The notes under the pieces: generated by a model
The model's input: only the letters and a program-made list of their open reading frames with translations
The model's database searches: none
Told to the model about the DNA's origin: nothing
NCBI GenBank assembly: GCA_947177115.1
Contig: CAMWTG010000033.1
Coordinates: 1 to 14,772 of the forward strand
Length of the DNA: 14,772 bases
Source of the DNA: an uncultured Clostridia bacterium
Lineage (GTDB): Bacteria; Bacillota; Clostridia; Oscillospirales; Oscillospiraceae
Reading direction: 5' to 3'
Program-made: the position numbers and the translations under genes
In this document: in pieces, positions 5,793 to 13,486 of the stretch
Position numbering within the stretch: the stretch's first letter is position 1
How the letters are laid out: each line of letters starts with the position of its first letter

Positions 5793-5821
5793 TTGTTCTT
5801 TTTACCGTAATATGATATGAT
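5793..5821 (+). promoter_or_regulatory. Promoter of the AraC-family regulator
   Basis: TTGTTC (5793-5798), a 17-bp spacer and TATGAT (5816-5821), about 50 nt upstream of the ATG at 5875. A second TATGAT at 5811-5816 would leave only 12 bp, so the downstream one is preferred. Confidence 0.6.
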
Positions 5822-5874
5822 AGAGAAAATTTTTACCCACCGCCGCTTCACGAAAAAAACGGAGGTCTCGCCAT

Positions 5875-6726
5875 ATGGACGATTTTTCCTTTTCGGTTTT
5901 TCCAAACGCGGAATTGCTGGACTTCAGATTGTTTCAATGCGGTTGGGAGCAGTGCGCTCCGCTCCACTCCTTCGGCCCCTTTGTCCGTAATCATTACCTG
6001 TTCCATTATGTGATCTCCGGCCGCGGCTTTCTGGATTCCAACGTGAAGAAGGGAACCACCCAGCACTACGGCCTGGAGGCTGGACAGGGGTTTCTCATTA
6101 CGCCCGGGCAGATCAACACGTACGGCGCGGATCAGCTCCAGCCCTGGAAATATGTTTGGCTGGAATTCGATGGCCTGCGGGCGGCGGAGTACCTGAACGA
6201 GGCGGGGCTGAGCGCCGCGCAGCCGGTCTATCAGCCGCAAAGCCTTGCCCAGGCGGAGCGGGTTCGGGATATCATGCTTGCTATCGCCGGACATTCCAAG
6301 GCATCGCCGCTCTGCCTGATCGGCCAGCTGTGCCTCTTCCTGGACGCCCTCATCCAGACTTCCTCTACCCGGCGGGAGCCCCGCGAGACGCAGCTTCGGG
6401 ACTTTTATATCCAGGAGGCAGTCAGCTACATGGAGCTCCATTACCAGCGGGAGCTGACGGTCGAGGAGATCGCCGGAGCGTGCCAGCTCAACCGCAGTTA
6501 CTTCAGCAAGCTGTTCAAGGAGAAGAAGGGATGCCCGCCCCAGGAATTTCTCATCCGCCTGCGTTTGTCCAAAGCGGCGGAGCTGATGAAGAATACTGCG
6601 GTGTCGATCGGCGATATCTCCTCCTCCTGCGGCTATCCCAACCAGCTCCACTTTTCCAGGGCGTTCAAGCAGCGCTACGGGGTATCGCCCCGCCAGTGGC
6701 GCGCTCAGAACAAAGTAAGCGGATAA
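5875..6726 (+). CDS. AraC-family regulator, MsmR/RafR-like
   Basis: A 283-residue transcription factor with an N-terminal cupin-type sugar-binding domain (about 20-110, motifs LFHYVISGRG and ITPGQINTY...WKYVWLEFDG) and a C-terminal double HTH (about 180-278). The HTH shows LTVEEIAGACQLNRSYFSKLFK for the first helix pair and ISSSCGYPNQLHFSRAFKQRYGVSPRQWR for the second. This architecture is typical of activators of raffinose/melibiose/multiple-sugar genes. The ATG at 5875 follows GGAGG at 5861-5865 (9-nt spacing). It converges on the alpha-galactosidase gene and probably activates it and the importer when an alpha-galactoside is bound. The inducer is inferred from the neighbours. Confidence 0.93.
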   Translation: MDDFSFSVFPNAELLDFRLFQCGWEQCAPLHSFGPFVRNHYLFHYVISGRGFLDSNVKKGTTQHYGLEAGQGFLITPGQINTYGADQLQPWKYVWLEFDGLRAAEYLNEAGLSAAQPVYQPQSLAQAERVRDIMLAIAGHSKASPLCLIGQLCLFLDALIQTSSTRREPRETQLRDFYIQEAVSYMELHYQRELTVEEIAGACQLNRSYFSKLFKEKKGCPPQEFLIRLRLSKAAELMKNTAVSIGDISSSCGYPNQLHFSRAFKQRYGVSPRQWRAQNKVSG

Positions 6727-6730
6727 AACG

Positions 6731-6777
6731 ATCCATCGGGCCGGCGGAAAAACCACTTTTCCGCCGGCCCGATGGAT
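6731..6777. terminator. Bidirectional terminator between convergent genes
   Basis: A perfect 21-bp inverted repeat (6731-6751 and 6757-6777, 5-nt loop), five bases past the AraC stop and six bases before the alpha-galactosidase stop. Plus strand continues TTATATTTATT; minus strand continues CGTTTTAT. It would serve both genes. Confidence 0.88.
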
Positions 6778-6783
6778 TTATAT

Positions 6784-8970
6784 TTATTCCGCCTCAAGAT
6801 AAAGCTGGAGCGCCTGATAATCTCCCAGGAGGATCGGCAGCGGCCAGCCCACCTGCATCAGCACATCGCCGGGCCAGCTCCCTTCCCCATTGACCCGGTA
6901 GCGCAGCGCCGGATCCAGGCCCTTGACGCGCAGGGTCAGGAAGGGGGGTGCGCCGCGGAAGGAGCCGGTGACCAAACTGACCAATGCCTCCCTTCTGTCG
7001 CGGGAGACATGCTCCCAGGCGGTATAGGGGCCATTCCGGAAGGGGTCACTGAGCCGGTAGTAGTCCCCTTCATGGATCAGGCCGCAGTGTTCTTTGAAGA
7101 ATGCCGTCTGCCGCCGGACGGTCTCCTTCTCCTCCGGGGAACATTTGCTCAGGTCCATCTCGTAACCGAAGGTGCCGTGCATCGCCACAACGCCCCGGGT
7201 CTCCATAGGCGTGACGCGGCCGGTGGTGCCGTTGGGCACGGCGGAGACGTGGGCTCCCATGGTGGAAACGGGGTAGCAGAAGGAGGTGCCGTACTGGATG
7301 CGCAGGCGGTCCACCGCATCGGAGTTGTCGCTGCACCAGATCTGGGGCGTGTAGTAGAGCATGCCGCCATCGAAACGGCCGCCGCCGCCGCAGCATCCCT
7401 CAATAAGGATATGGGGGAAATCCCGGCGCAGGCGCTCCGCAAACTCATATACGCCCAGGACGTAGCGGTGGTAGACCTCCCCCTGCCGGTTTGCAGGCAA
7501 AGCGGCAGACCACACCTCGGTAAGGCTGCGGTTCATGTCCCACTTCACATAGGAGATGTCCGCGCTGGAGAGGACCTTTTTGATCTGGCCGTAGATATGG
7601 TCCCGTACATCCCGGCGGGAGAAATCCAGGACCAGCTGCTCGCGGCCCCGGGAGGGTTTACGCCCCGGAACACTCAGGACCCAGTCCGGATGGGCGCGGT
7701 AGAGGCCGCTGTCCTCGTTGACCATTTCCGGCTCGATCCAGATGCCAAAGGCCATGCCCAGCGCCTTGACGCGCTCTACCAGGGCCTCCAGCCCGCCGGG
7801 GAGCTTCTCCTCGTTGACGAACCAGTCGCCCAGACCGGCGTTGTCATCGTTCCGCGCACCGAACCAGCCATCGTCCATGACAAACAGCTCCAAACCCAGA
7901 TCGGGGGCGTCCTGGGCGATCTCCACCAGCCTGCCGGCGGTGAAGTGCATCTCCGTGGCCTCCCAGTGGTTGATGAGCACCGGCTTGCGGCGCCCGGCCC
8001 AGGGATCCCGAATCAGATGCCGCCGGATGGCTTTATGGAACTGCCGGCTCATCTGCCCGAAGCCTTCGGGGGAGCAGACCATGGCCGCCTCCGGCGCGGT
8101 GAAGACCCCATCGGGCTCCAGGGTCCAGCTGAACTGATAGGTATTGAGACCCATCACCAGGCGGGAATTTTCAAATTGATCGACTTCCGCCGCCGCCTGG
8201 AAATTGCCGCTGTAGAGCAGCATGGCTCCATAGCACAGGCCATAGTCCTCTCCGGCATCCCGGTCACACAGGATGACGAAGGGGTTATGCTGGTGGCTGG
8301 AAGCGCCCCGGACACTGTCCACACTCTGGATGCCGGGGCGCAGAGGTGCGCGGCTGGGGCAGCGCTCCATCACATGGGCGCCATTGAAGGTGATCAGATC
8401 CAGATCCGAGCGCACAAAGTCCAGGCAAAGGGAGGCGCACCGGCAGAGACGCACCGTTCCATCGCCCGCGTTTTTCACCCGGACGGCCCTGGTAATAACA
8501 TCGTATTCTTCCAGCACGCCGTAGAGCAGCTCCACCTCCACCCGGGCGGCGGCATCCCGCAGGATCACCGAGAGCGTCTCCCACTCCCCCTCGCCGCCAT
8601 AGAACGCAGGCAGGCCCTCCAGGCCGTACTTGCCCTGGCGCACCTCGCCGCTCACATACCGCAGGTCCGCCGTACGGCTCCCGCTGGGCAGCTCCAGCTC
8701 AATGGAGGGCAGACGGTAGTCTCCTACGCCGCAGGTGGAGTACTCCTGGGGAAAGGTGTCCAGGGAGAAGGTGCGGCTGCTGCCCGCCTCGTTGGGATTG
8801 GGTGAGAATCCCCGGTCCTTGCAGCGCAGGAGGTAGGACAGATCGCCGTCCGTCAGCCGGGGGCCATAGTAGGCGTGGAGCAGTATATTGTAATCCCACA
8901 CCTTCATCTGATAGGTGGTGTTTTTGGTGTGCAGGGTATAGGTCTTGTTTTGCGCATCGTAAAGAATCAT
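6784..8970 (-). CDS. Alpha-galactosidase, GH36
   Basis: Cytoplasmic exo-acting enzyme that removes terminal alpha-1,6-galactose from melibiose, raffinose or stachyose; 728 residues, normal for bacterial GH36. An N-terminal beta-sandwich (about 1-325) is followed by a TIM barrel (about 330-650) and a small C-terminal beta domain. Barrel landmarks are MDDGWF (365-370), GIWIEPEM (409-416), YVKWDMN with nucleophile D478, and CSDNSD with acid/base D548. These numbers match those I recall for Geobacillus stearothermophilus AgaA. There is no signal peptide, consistent with uptake before cleavage. I prefer the ATG at 8970, with GGAGG about 8 nt upstream; an in-frame GTG at 9003 would add 11 residues. 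It lies downstream of the importer genes, with a hairpin and its own promoter in the gap. Confidence 0.97.
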   Translation of the reverse strand: MILYDAQNKTYTLHTKNTTYQMKVWDYNILLHAYYGPRLTDGDLSYLLRCKDRGFSPNPNEAGSSRTFSLDTFPQEYSTCGVGDYRLPSIELELPSGSRTADLRYVSGEVRQGKYGLEGLPAFYGGEGEWETLSVILRDAAARVEVELLYGVLEEYDVITRAVRVKNAGDGTVRLCRCASLCLDFVRSDLDLITFNGAHVMERCPSRAPLRPGIQSVDSVRGASSHQHNPFVILCDRDAGEDYGLCYGAMLLYSGNFQAAAEVDQFENSRLVMGLNTYQFSWTLEPDGVFTAPEAAMVCSPEGFGQMSRQFHKAIRRHLIRDPWAGRRKPVLINHWEATEMHFTAGRLVEIAQDAPDLGLELFVMDDGWFGARNDDNAGLGDWFVNEEKLPGGLEALVERVKALGMAFGIWIEPEMVNEDSGLYRAHPDWVLSVPGRKPSRGREQLVLDFSRRDVRDHIYGQIKKVLSSADISYVKWDMNRSLTEVWSAALPANRQGEVYHRYVLGVYEFAERLRRDFPHILIEGCCGGGGRFDGGMLYYTPQIWCSDNSDAVDRLRIQYGTSFCYPVSTMGAHVSAVPNGTTGRVTPMETRGVVAMHGTFGYEMDLSKCSPEEKETVRRQTAFFKEHCGLIHEGDYYRLSDPFRNGPYTAWEHVSRDRREALVSLVTGSFRGAPPFLTLRVKGLDPALRYRVNGEGSWPGDVLMQVGWPLPILLGDYQALQLYLEAE

Positions 8971-8985
8971 AAGGAGTTCCTCCTT
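8971..8985 (-). promoter_or_regulatory. Ribosome-binding site inside a small palindrome
   Basis: The Shine-Dalgarno sequence of the alpha-galactosidase gene is embedded in AAGGAG-GAA-CTCCTT, a perfect 6-bp hairpin with a 3-nt loop ending directly at the ATG. If folded, it would mask the AAGGAG, which could tune translation. Decides the start at 8970. Confidence 0.55.
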
Positions 8986-9008
8986 AATCGTAAAGTTATT
9001 CACGGCCT

Positions 9009-9037
9009 ATTCTAAAAGATTTTCTTCCGGTATGCAA
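9009..9037 (-). promoter_or_regulatory. Promoter of the alpha-galactosidase gene
   Basis: On the minus strand, TTGCAT (9032-9037), a 17-bp spacer and TAGAAT (9009-9014), about 38 nt upstream of the ATG at 8970. It gives the enzyme a promoter of its own, separate from the importer operon. Confidence 0.65.
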
Positions 9038-9093
9038 CCGTTTTATTACTCCGGTGATCATCTTCTCCCCAGGCCGGTTCCCCTGGGTAGTTT

Positions 9094-9130
9094 GACGGCC
9101 CCGGCAGGCAAAATTGTCGCCGGGGCCGTC
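9094..9130 (-). terminator. Hairpin at the end of the importer operon
   Basis: A perfect 12-bp inverted repeat (GACGGCCCCGGC/GCCGGGGCCGTC, 13-nt loop) starting 27 nt past the stop codon of the last permease gene. The minus-strand flank is AAACTACC, with no T-run, so it may be a weak terminator or a 3'-end stabiliser, letting some transcription continue into the alpha-galactosidase gene. Confidence 0.5.
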
Positions 9131-9157
9131 TGAAAGAGGAAGAAGAAAACTGCAGAA

Positions 9158-10000
9158 TTACTTTCCGCCCGTGCCGGCGATGCCCTCCACAAACTGGCGC
9201 TGGAAGATCAGATACAGCACCACCATGGGCAGCATGGCCAGCAGGGAGCCGGCCATCAGCATCGGGAAGTCGGTGGTGTTCATGCCCCGCAGGGTAGCGA
9301 GGCCGGCGGACAGCGTGAACATATTGATGTCGTTGTTCACGATCTGGGGCCACATCAGGTCGCCGTAGGCGAACACAGCGGTGAAGATGGTCAGGGCGGC
9401 CACGGAGGTGCCCGTCAGGGGGAACATGATCTTATAGAAGGTCACCCACTGGTTGCATCCGTCCAGATAGGCGGCCTCGCCCACCTCCTCGGGGATGCTC
9501 ATATAGGTCTGCCGCAGGAAGAACACTCCGAAGGCGCTGACCAGGCCGGGGAACACCAGGGCGAAGATGGTATTCGCCATGCCCATCTTGGCCACCATCT
9601 GGTACTGGGGGATCAGAAAAATCTGGCTGGGCAGGGACATCTGCATCAGCACGATGGTGAAAAGAATGTTCTTGCCCCGGAACTTCAGCTTGGCGAAGGC
9701 ATAGCCCGCCATAGAGCTGAAGGCAATGGCGCAGATCACCCGGAAGAACACCAGCAGGATGGTGTTCCAGTACAGACGGACGAAGGGCAGGTTCTCCAGG
9801 ACCTCCTTGTACTTATCCAGCCGGAAAGCGGAGGGGAAGAGGGTGGCCGGGATCTGCATACTCTCCGGCACCGTCTTGAAGCTGGTGAGGAGCATCCACA
9901 GGAAGGGGAAAACCATGATGAGGGAGCCCGCAATCAGCGCAAAGTAGGTGAGAAATTTACCGAGCGCATAGGAACGGCGCAAGGAATTGACACTTTTCAT
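9158..10000 (-). CDS. Sugar ABC transporter permease, MalG/MsmG-like
   Basis: Second inner-membrane permease subunit of a CUT1 carbohydrate importer, 280 residues with about six membrane segments. The EAA loop that docks onto the ATPase is visible at about 175-194 (EAAYLDGCNQWVTFYKIMFP), and the protein ends in the usual FVEGIAGTGGK. The ATG at 10000 has AAGGAGGGG about 6 nt upstream, and the preceding permease gene stops 12 nt before, so the two are in one operon. It should form the channel together with 10013-10903 and receive substrate from the binding protein 10917-12233. Substrate identity, an alpha-galactoside, is inferred from the GH36 gene. Confidence 0.95.
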   Translation of the reverse strand: MKSVNSLRRSYALGKFLTYFALIAGSLIMVFPFLWMLLTSFKTVPESMQIPATLFPSAFRLDKYKEVLENLPFVRLYWNTILLVFFRVICAIAFSSMAGYAFAKLKFRGKNILFTIVLMQMSLPSQIFLIPQYQMVAKMGMANTIFALVFPGLVSAFGVFFLRQTYMSIPEEVGEAAYLDGCNQWVTFYKIMFPLTGTSVAALTIFTAVFAYGDLMWPQIVNNDINMFTLSAGLATLRGMNTTDFPMLMAGSLLAMLPMVVLYLIFQRQFVEGIAGTGGK

Positions 10001-10012
10001 TTTATCCCCTCC

Positions 10013-10903
10013 TTAAATGTCGTAGGTGACCCACTTCTTCTGACCCCAGAACTGGAACAGGGTCACAAGGAGAATCAGGCAGACGGTCCAGATAACGATG
10101 GCGGAGCCGTAGCCGCGGTCCCCGGCCACGAAGGACGAGCGGTAGAACAGGTACATCAGGCTCTGCATGTCCGCCATGGCAGGGTTGGTGGAGTCGGACA
10201 TCATGTAGATCAGGTCGTAGACCTTCATGGACGCCATCAGGCGCATGATGAGTACGGAGAACAGGGACGGGGAGATCATGGGCAGGGTGATGGTAAAGAA
10301 CTGCCGGACCTTGCCTGCGCCATCGATGCTGTTGGCCTCGTAGAGGGTCTTGGGGATGTTCTGGAGGCCCGCCAGCAGCAGCACTGCATCATAGCCCACG
10401 CTGCTCCACACGGAGACGATGGCCACGGCCACCACGGCGGTCTTAGAATTGGTGATCCACTGGATGTTGGTCCCCAGGATCTGGTTGAGAACGCCGTACT
10501 CGCCGTTAAAGATCCACTGCCATACCATGGCCACGGCGGCAGGGGCGCACACCAGGGGCAGGAAGAAGATGGTGCGGAAGCCGCCCTTGAATTTCACCTT
10601 GGTGTTCAGGAGCATGGCCACGAACAGCGCCAGCACCATGCCCACGGGCACCGTGAGGATACAGAACCAGACGGTGTTCCAGGTGGCCTTCCAGAACTCG
10701 GCGCTGCCGAACATGTCCGCGTAGTTCTGGATGCCGATGAACTTGTATTTGCCGAAGCCCAGATGCTCGCAGAAGCTGGTATAGATGGTCTGGATGAAGG
10801 GCCAGATGTTCAGAATGAACAGGCCGATGATGGTGGGAGCCACCATGATCCAGCCCCAGTTTTCCTCCCGCCGCTCGGCGGCGGACAGCTTTCTTTTCTT
10901 CAT
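10013..10903 (-). CDS. Sugar ABC transporter permease, MalF/MsmF-like
   Basis: First permease subunit of the same CUT1 importer, 296 residues, about six membrane segments (first at about 16-36, WIMVAPTIIGLFILNIWPF). The EAA loop lies at about 189-209 (EANSIDGAGKVRQFFTITLP), with N in place of the usual second alanine. I chose the ATG at 10903: it has AGAGGGGG about 7 nt upstream and gives the normal basic N-terminus MKKRK. The open frame extends to 10987 but would run back into the binding-protein gene. It begins 13 nt after the binding-protein stop codon and ends 12 nt before the second permease, the standard order for this operon type. Confidence 0.95.
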   Translation of the reverse strand: MKKRKLSAAERREENWGWIMVAPTIIGLFILNIWPFIQTIYTSFCEHLGFGKYKFIGIQNYADMFGSAEFWKATWNTVWFCILTVPVGMVLALFVAMLLNTKVKFKGGFRTIFFLPLVCAPAAVAMVWQWIFNGEYGVLNQILGTNIQWITNSKTAVVAVAIVSVWSSVGYDAVLLLAGLQNIPKTLYEANSIDGAGKVRQFFTITLPMISPSLFSVLIMRLMASMKVYDLIYMMSDSTNPAMADMQSLMYLFYRSSFVAGDRGYGSAIVIWTVCLILLVTLFQFWGQKKWVTYDI

Positions 10904-10916
10904 GACTGTCCCCCTC

Positions 10917-12233
10917 TCAGTTGCCCGCCAGTTTCTTGGCGGTCTCGGTGTTGACGATGTTCTCAATCTGCTCCAGGCCAGAGTCAATCGCCTGATTCCC
11001 GGCGTAGACCTGATTCAGCACATCCTGCACCTGACTCTTCCAGCGGGGGCTGGCGGAGTTGTAGGGCACCTGGATGGCGTAGTCAAACTGCTCGAAGATG
11101 CAGTCGATGTTGATCTTGTAATCGAATTTATCCCATGCCTTCCGCCAGCTCTCCTCGGTCCCCAGGTAGGCGGGTATGGCCGCGCCGGACTCGCCCTGGA
11201 TGATCTGGGCCTCCTCGGTGCCGAAGTACTTCAGCACGTCCAGCACAACGTCCAGATTCTTGCCGTGGGCCCCGGTGGAGTAGCACAGGCCGTTGGACAT
11301 GCAGGCCCGGCCATCCTGGTCCAAACTCTCGGCGGTGTGGACGGGGTTGGGGGCCTTGGGCAGCTTGGCGATATCCCACTTGCCGTCCATCTGCGGGTTG
11401 TTCTCAATAGCGCCCAGCAGGCTCCAGGAACCCTCCATGAACATAGCACCCCTCTCGGACCAGAAGGTCGCGCCCGCGCCGTTCTGGGTGAAGAAGGTCT
11501 GGTCGGGGCACCATTCTTCCTTTTGCAGATTGATGTAGAACTCCATGGCCTCCTTGCCGCCGGGCTGGTTGAAGCCGGAGGCTGTCTTGTCGGCAGTGAG
11601 GATATAGCCGCCGTTCTGGTAGACGTAGGACCAGTAGCCCAGCTGGTCGTCCAAGTAGGCCAGATAGCCGTAGTTCCCGGTGGCGTCGTAGATCTTCTGG
11701 GAGGCGTCCACCAGATCGTCCCAGGTCCAGTCGTCGTTTGGATAGGCCACGCCGGCAGCGTCGAACATCTCCTTGTTATAGACCAGCACGCCGTTGTCCT
11801 TGTCCTTGGGCACGCCGTAATAGCGCCCGTCGGAGCCGCTGACGTTGCCCAGGGAGATGTCGGAGAAATGGTTCTGGTAATAGCTGTTCTCCACGTCGTT
11901 GTAAAGGCCGGTCACATCGGCCAGCATGCCGAAGTCGGCGTAGTACAGCAGCTGGTTGGTGTGCATCCAGAAGATGTCGGGCAGGGTGTTGGACTCGGCG
12001 GCGGCCTCCAGCTTGGTCCAGTACTCATTCCAGCTGACCACCTGCACATCGATGACCACATCCGGGTGCTGGGCGGTGTAGGCGTCGCACATGGCCTGCA
12101 TACCGGGACGCTGGGCGGTGTCCCAGATCTGGAAGGTCAGGTGCGTTTTGCCATCGGCAGCGCCGCACCCGGAGACTGACAGCAGCAGAGCCAGCATCAG
12201 GGCTGCCGCTATCATACGGGGAATTTTCTTCAT
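10917..12233 (-). CDS. Sugar ABC transporter substrate-binding lipoprotein, MsmE-like
   Basis: Extracytoplasmic binding protein of a CUT1 importer, 438 residues. The signal peptide MKKIPRM plus hydrophobic stretch ends in lipobox LSVSGC with lipidated Cys23. The mature part has the family-1 solute-binding fold: LTFQIWDT at the first strand, Q55-H56-P57 (TAQHPDVVIDVQ), and WTWDDLVDASQKI in the middle. Aromatic residues are frequent, as expected for sugar stacking. I chose the ATG at 12233 because AAAAGGAG lies about 8 nt upstream and the signal peptide begins there; the open frame runs on to 12392 without any such features. It is the first gene of the importer operon, under the promoter at 12298-12327. 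No ATPase gene is present anywhere in the window. Confidence 0.95.
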   Translation of the reverse strand: MKKIPRMIAAALMLALLLSVSGCGAADGKTHLTFQIWDTAQRPGMQAMCDAYTAQHPDVVIDVQVVSWNEYWTKLEAAAESNTLPDIFWMHTNQLLYYADFGMLADVTGLYNDVENSYYQNHFSDISLGNVSGSDGRYYGVPKDKDNGVLVYNKEMFDAAGVAYPNDDWTWDDLVDASQKIYDATGNYGYLAYLDDQLGYWSYVYQNGGYILTADKTASGFNQPGGKEAMEFYINLQKEEWCPDQTFFTQNGAGATFWSERGAMFMEGSWSLLGAIENNPQMDGKWDIAKLPKAPNPVHTAESLDQDGRACMSNGLCYSTGAHGKNLDVVLDVLKYFGTEEAQIIQGESGAAIPAYLGTEESWRKAWDKFDYKINIDCIFEQFDYAIQVPYNSASPRWKSQVQDVLNQVYAGNQAIDSGLEQIENIVNTETAKKLAGN

Positions 12234-12297
12234 AACTCCACTCCTTTTCGATTTTCCGCGCCGTTCAGCCCCGGTGAGGTTCAACGCGGTTTTGTTT

Positions 12298-12327
12298 ATC
12301 ATAATACGAAAAAGCAATATTTGTAAA
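12298..12327 (-). promoter_or_regulatory. Promoter of the importer operon
   Basis: On the minus strand, TTTACA (12322-12327), an 18-bp spacer and TATGAT (12298-12303), about 65 nt upstream of the ATG at 12233. The slightly long spacer and imperfect -35 fit a promoter that needs an activator. Confidence 0.5.
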
Positions 12328-12342
12328 TGCCGCTTTGTGCGC

Positions 12343-12432
12343 AAAATATGTGATGATGTAGCAAAACTACCTTTTTGGATAGGCTGCGCCACATCTTGCT
12401 ATATTTTAAGACAAAACCAGCAGATTAGCAAA
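12343..12432. promoter_or_regulatory. Candidate activator sites upstream of the importer operon
   Basis: Two half-sites of the form AAAATAT-N5-GATGT face each other: plus strand 12343-12359 and minus strand 12391-12407. TAGCAA occurs three times nearby: 12359-12364 (+), 12396-12401 (-) and 12426-12431 (+). All lie just upstream of the importer -35 box and about 170-235 bp from the divergent DUF624 promoter. Control by the AraC-family protein encoded at 5875 is inference. The whole 12234-12656 gap holds no gene. Confidence 0.35.
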
Positions 12433-12576
12433 TTATTCCCCACAATTTATGTGCATACTGACCAAAAGCTCTTCCATAACAGCATCCCAATTCCCGCCCC
12501 GCCCGGCAAAAAGCAGCCGGATGGCTGTTTCGTAATATACCAAAATGAGGCCGGACGGAAAAATACCGCCTCCCCC

Positions 12577-12605
12577 TTGAATTGGCGAAAAAAGTATGAT
12601 ATTCT
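12577..12605 (+). promoter_or_regulatory. Promoter of the DUF624 gene
   Basis: TTGAAT (12577-12582), a 17-bp spacer and TATTCT (12600-12605), about 50 nt upstream of the ATG at 12657. Confidence 0.6.
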
Positions 12606-12656
12606 GTTTCTCAACAGATCACCCGCCCTGGGCGGGAAGGGAAGAAGGGCAGCGCT

Positions 12657-13343
12657 ATGTTTTTTCAAAGCGATTATAATGATCTTATGCCGCCGGAGCC
12701 CGAAACCGGTGGGGCAGCCTCCGAGAAAATCGGGCCGGCCCGGTTTCTGGAGATCGCAGGGTGCCATTGCACCGCTCTGCTGAAGGTCAATCTCCTGTTT
12801 TTGCTCGGCTGTATTCCTATCGTCACCATTCCACTCAGTCTGTTCGCCATGAACCGGACCGTCCGCCGGATGGTATCGGATCAGCCGGTCAACTGTTTCC
12901 GAAACTACCGGGAGGTATTCCGGAAGGAGTGGAAACGGGGATATCTGGCCTTCCTGCTGACGGCGCTGCCGCTGGTCTGCGGAGGATGCGGTATGTGGTT
13001 CTATCTGGACTGCGCGGTCTCCAACCCCCTGTTTTTCCTGCCGTTCCTGGTTTGCTCCACGATCTTTCTGGTAACGCTGCTGTCCTCGGGCTGCCTGTAT
13101 GGCCTTCTGGACAGCGGCAGGAGCGTGAGAGAGGCTGTGCGGCAGGCCGTACTGCTGGGCGTGGCGAAGCCATTGCGGACGGCGCCGGCAGCATTGAGCT
13201 GCTATGGCTTGCTGGTATTGTCCGCGCTGTTTTTCCCTTTGAGCGGGCTGTATCTGTTTCTGCTTGGCTTTTCCCTTCCCTGCCTGCTGGGGAATTTCTT
13301 TCTGCGGACCCTCCCCGGCATTGCATTTCCAATCGAGGAATAG
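12657..13343 (+). CDS. DUF624 (YesL-like) membrane protein
   Basis: A 228-residue membrane protein with about five hydrophobic segments (roughly 42-64, 95-115, 122-148, 185-200 and 200-222). The first ends in GCIPIVTIPLSLFAMNRTVRRM, a DUF624 signature in which GxxPxxT is followed by a helix and a basic stretch. Family members such as YesL sit beside CUT1 sugar importers in Firmicutes. Their function is unproven; a helper role in oligosaccharide uptake is the usual suggestion. The ATG at 12657 has AGAAGGG about 9 nt upstream. It is divergent from the importer operon and shares its control region. Confidence 0.88.
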   Translation: MFFQSDYNDLMPPEPETGGAASEKIGPARFLEIAGCHCTALLKVNLLFLLGCIPIVTIPLSLFAMNRTVRRMVSDQPVNCFRNYREVFRKEWKRGYLAFLLTALPLVCGGCGMWFYLDCAVSNPLFFLPFLVCSTIFLVTLLSSGCLYGLLDSGRSVREAVRQAVLLGVAKPLRTAPAALSCYGLLVLSALFFPLSGLYLFLLGFSLPCLLGNFFLRTLPGIAFPIEE

Positions 13344-13391
13344 TGCGAGATACGAACTGTTTCCAATACCACAACCCGGATCTAATGGGCG

Positions 13392-13464
13392 AACGGCAAA
13401 ATTCGCAACATCCTTGCAGGGGCGGATCATGGCCCTCTGCAGGGATGCTGCGAATTTTGTCGTT
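13392..13464. repeat. Long imperfect inverted repeat between convergent genes
   Basis: Arms 13392-13422 and 13434-13464 pair over almost their whole length, including a perfect 11-bp block (CAAAATTCGCA/TGCGAATTTTG), with one clear mismatch and a few G-T pairs. It lies between the DUF624 stop (13343) and the acyltransferase stop (13487), so it may act as a two-way terminator. The inner part shares TTGCAGGGGC-S-GAT with the palindrome at 5698-5723, which hints at a repeat family. It could also be a small non-autonomous mobile unit; no target-site duplication is obvious. Confidence 0.6.
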
Positions 13465-13486
13465 TGAGATAAATTAGTCCATCCGG

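Noticed and set aside
6772..8805. 677-codon plus-strand open frame opposite the alpha-galactosidase gene
   Set aside because: The minus strand encodes an unmistakable GH36 enzyme with both catalytic residues; the antisense product is low-complexity and has no start signal.
10785..12179. 464-codon plus-strand open frame opposite the binding-protein gene
   Set aside because: Antisense shadow rich in Val, Gly and Leu; the minus strand is a clear solute-binding lipoprotein.
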